From positions 1 to 13,599 of the forward strand of contig JAQVDG010000022.1 in assembly GCA_028698395.1 (NCBI GenBank): a stretch of DNA of 13,599 nt, in the 5' to 3' direction. Positions 13,428 through 13,599 of the stretch are shown one piece after another. The notes under the pieces were generated by a model. That model saw nothing but the letters and a program-made list of their open reading frames with translations. It did no database searches and was not told where the DNA came from. Numbering within the stretch: position 1 is the first letter of the stretch; each line of letters starts with the position of its first letter. Made by a program: the position numbers and the translations under genes. Source of the DNA: Weeksellaceae bacterium. GTDB lineage: Bacteria; Bacteroidota; Bacteroidia; Flavobacteriales; Weeksellaceae.

Positions 13428-13599
13428 ACGGAATTGACTTAACTATTCTTATTGTTTTATTTGTCGGTGCTTATTCGGGATTCAGAAGAGGATTCATTCA
13501 GGCATTTGCTGGATTTATTTCAATTGGAGCAGGAATTTGGGTTGGATTAAATTTTTCCGGATTATTAGAAAGTAGTGTAGCGCAATACGAATCCATTCC
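13424..13599 (+). CDS. CvpA family membrane protein, 3' end cut by window edge
   Basis: The frame opens at ATG 13424-13426, overlapping the desulfurase stop as ATGA, and is open for 58 codons to the window end. The translation starts MNGIDLTILIVLFVGAYSGFRRGFI and continues into a second hydrophobic segment (ISIGAGIWVGLNF). This is the first two membrane segments of a CvpA (colicin V production) family protein: DxxI near the N-terminus and a G-x-x-x-G-F-R-(K/R)-G-(F/L)-I motif between segments. In E. coli CvpA is an inner-membrane protein needed for colicin V secretion and for purF-linked growth effects; its wider function is unclear. The ATGA overlap suggests translational coupling to the desulfurase. 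Confidence 0.85.
   Translation, partial: MNGIDLTILIVLFVGAYSGFRRGFIQAFAGFISIGAGIWVGLNFSGLLESSVAQYESI

Noticed and set aside
1..13599. CRISPR array, insertion sequence, tRNA, rRNA, prophage or defence genes
   Set aside because: I saw no regularly spaced repeats, transposase motifs, cloverleaf-like runs, rRNA segments or phage/defence domains; nearly all sequence is explained by ordinary genes.

Overview
The window is low-GC chromosomal DNA from a member of the Bacteroidota, most likely class Flavobacteriia. I infer this from the AT-rich codon use, the near absence of Shine-Dalgarno sequences before starts, several promoter-like elements of the Bacteroidota type (TTG or TTTG, about 20 bases, then TAnnTTTG), the abundance of short lipoproteins, and Bacteroidota-type proteins (a YebC beginning MGRAFEFRKG, a RelA/SpoT with RLRD in the synthetase loop, DUF4846, DUF5715 and PrcB-like proteins). 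I cannot name genus or species.

Layout. From 1 to about 4260 a leftward block carries yebC, argS, a PfkB-family kinase and the 5' two thirds of pyrD, closely spaced and housekeeping. From 4264 to 5828, still leftward, lie a YHS-domain lipoprotein, a SCO1/SenC copper chaperone and a universal stress protein, separated by clear hairpin terminators. A single rightward gene for a small secreted OB-fold-like protein (5967-6320) is divergent from the stress protein and shares a bidirectional terminator with the next leftward gene, a fasciclin-domain lipoprotein (6419-6973). Then come, leftward, the bifunctional (p)ppGpp enzyme, an ArsC-family reductase only 8 bases upstream of it, and a secreted DUF5715/LAS-type peptidase. 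After a 298-base AT-rich intergenic stretch, transcription turns rightward: two lipoproteins (DUF4846 and PrcB-like), a cysteine desulfurase and the start of a CvpA-family membrane protein whose start codon overlaps the desulfurase stop.

How the genes fit together. YebC (translation/transcription factor) and ArgS (tRNA charging) form a translation-linked pair with a sugar kinase and the pyrimidine enzyme PyrD downstream. SCO1 and the YHS lipoprotein are both plausible copper-handling envelope proteins. ArsC with RelA/SpoT, and UspA nearby, give a stress-related flavour, but the linkage may be accidental. The desulfurase-CvpA overlap suggests translational coupling.

I found no mobile element, CRISPR array, rRNA, tRNA, prophage or defence island, and no convincing undescribed multigene system. 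The points most worth a second look are regulatory palindromes upstream of the fasciclin and yebC genes, the copper-type SCO1/YHS pair, and the poorly characterised DUF4846 and DUF5715 proteins.
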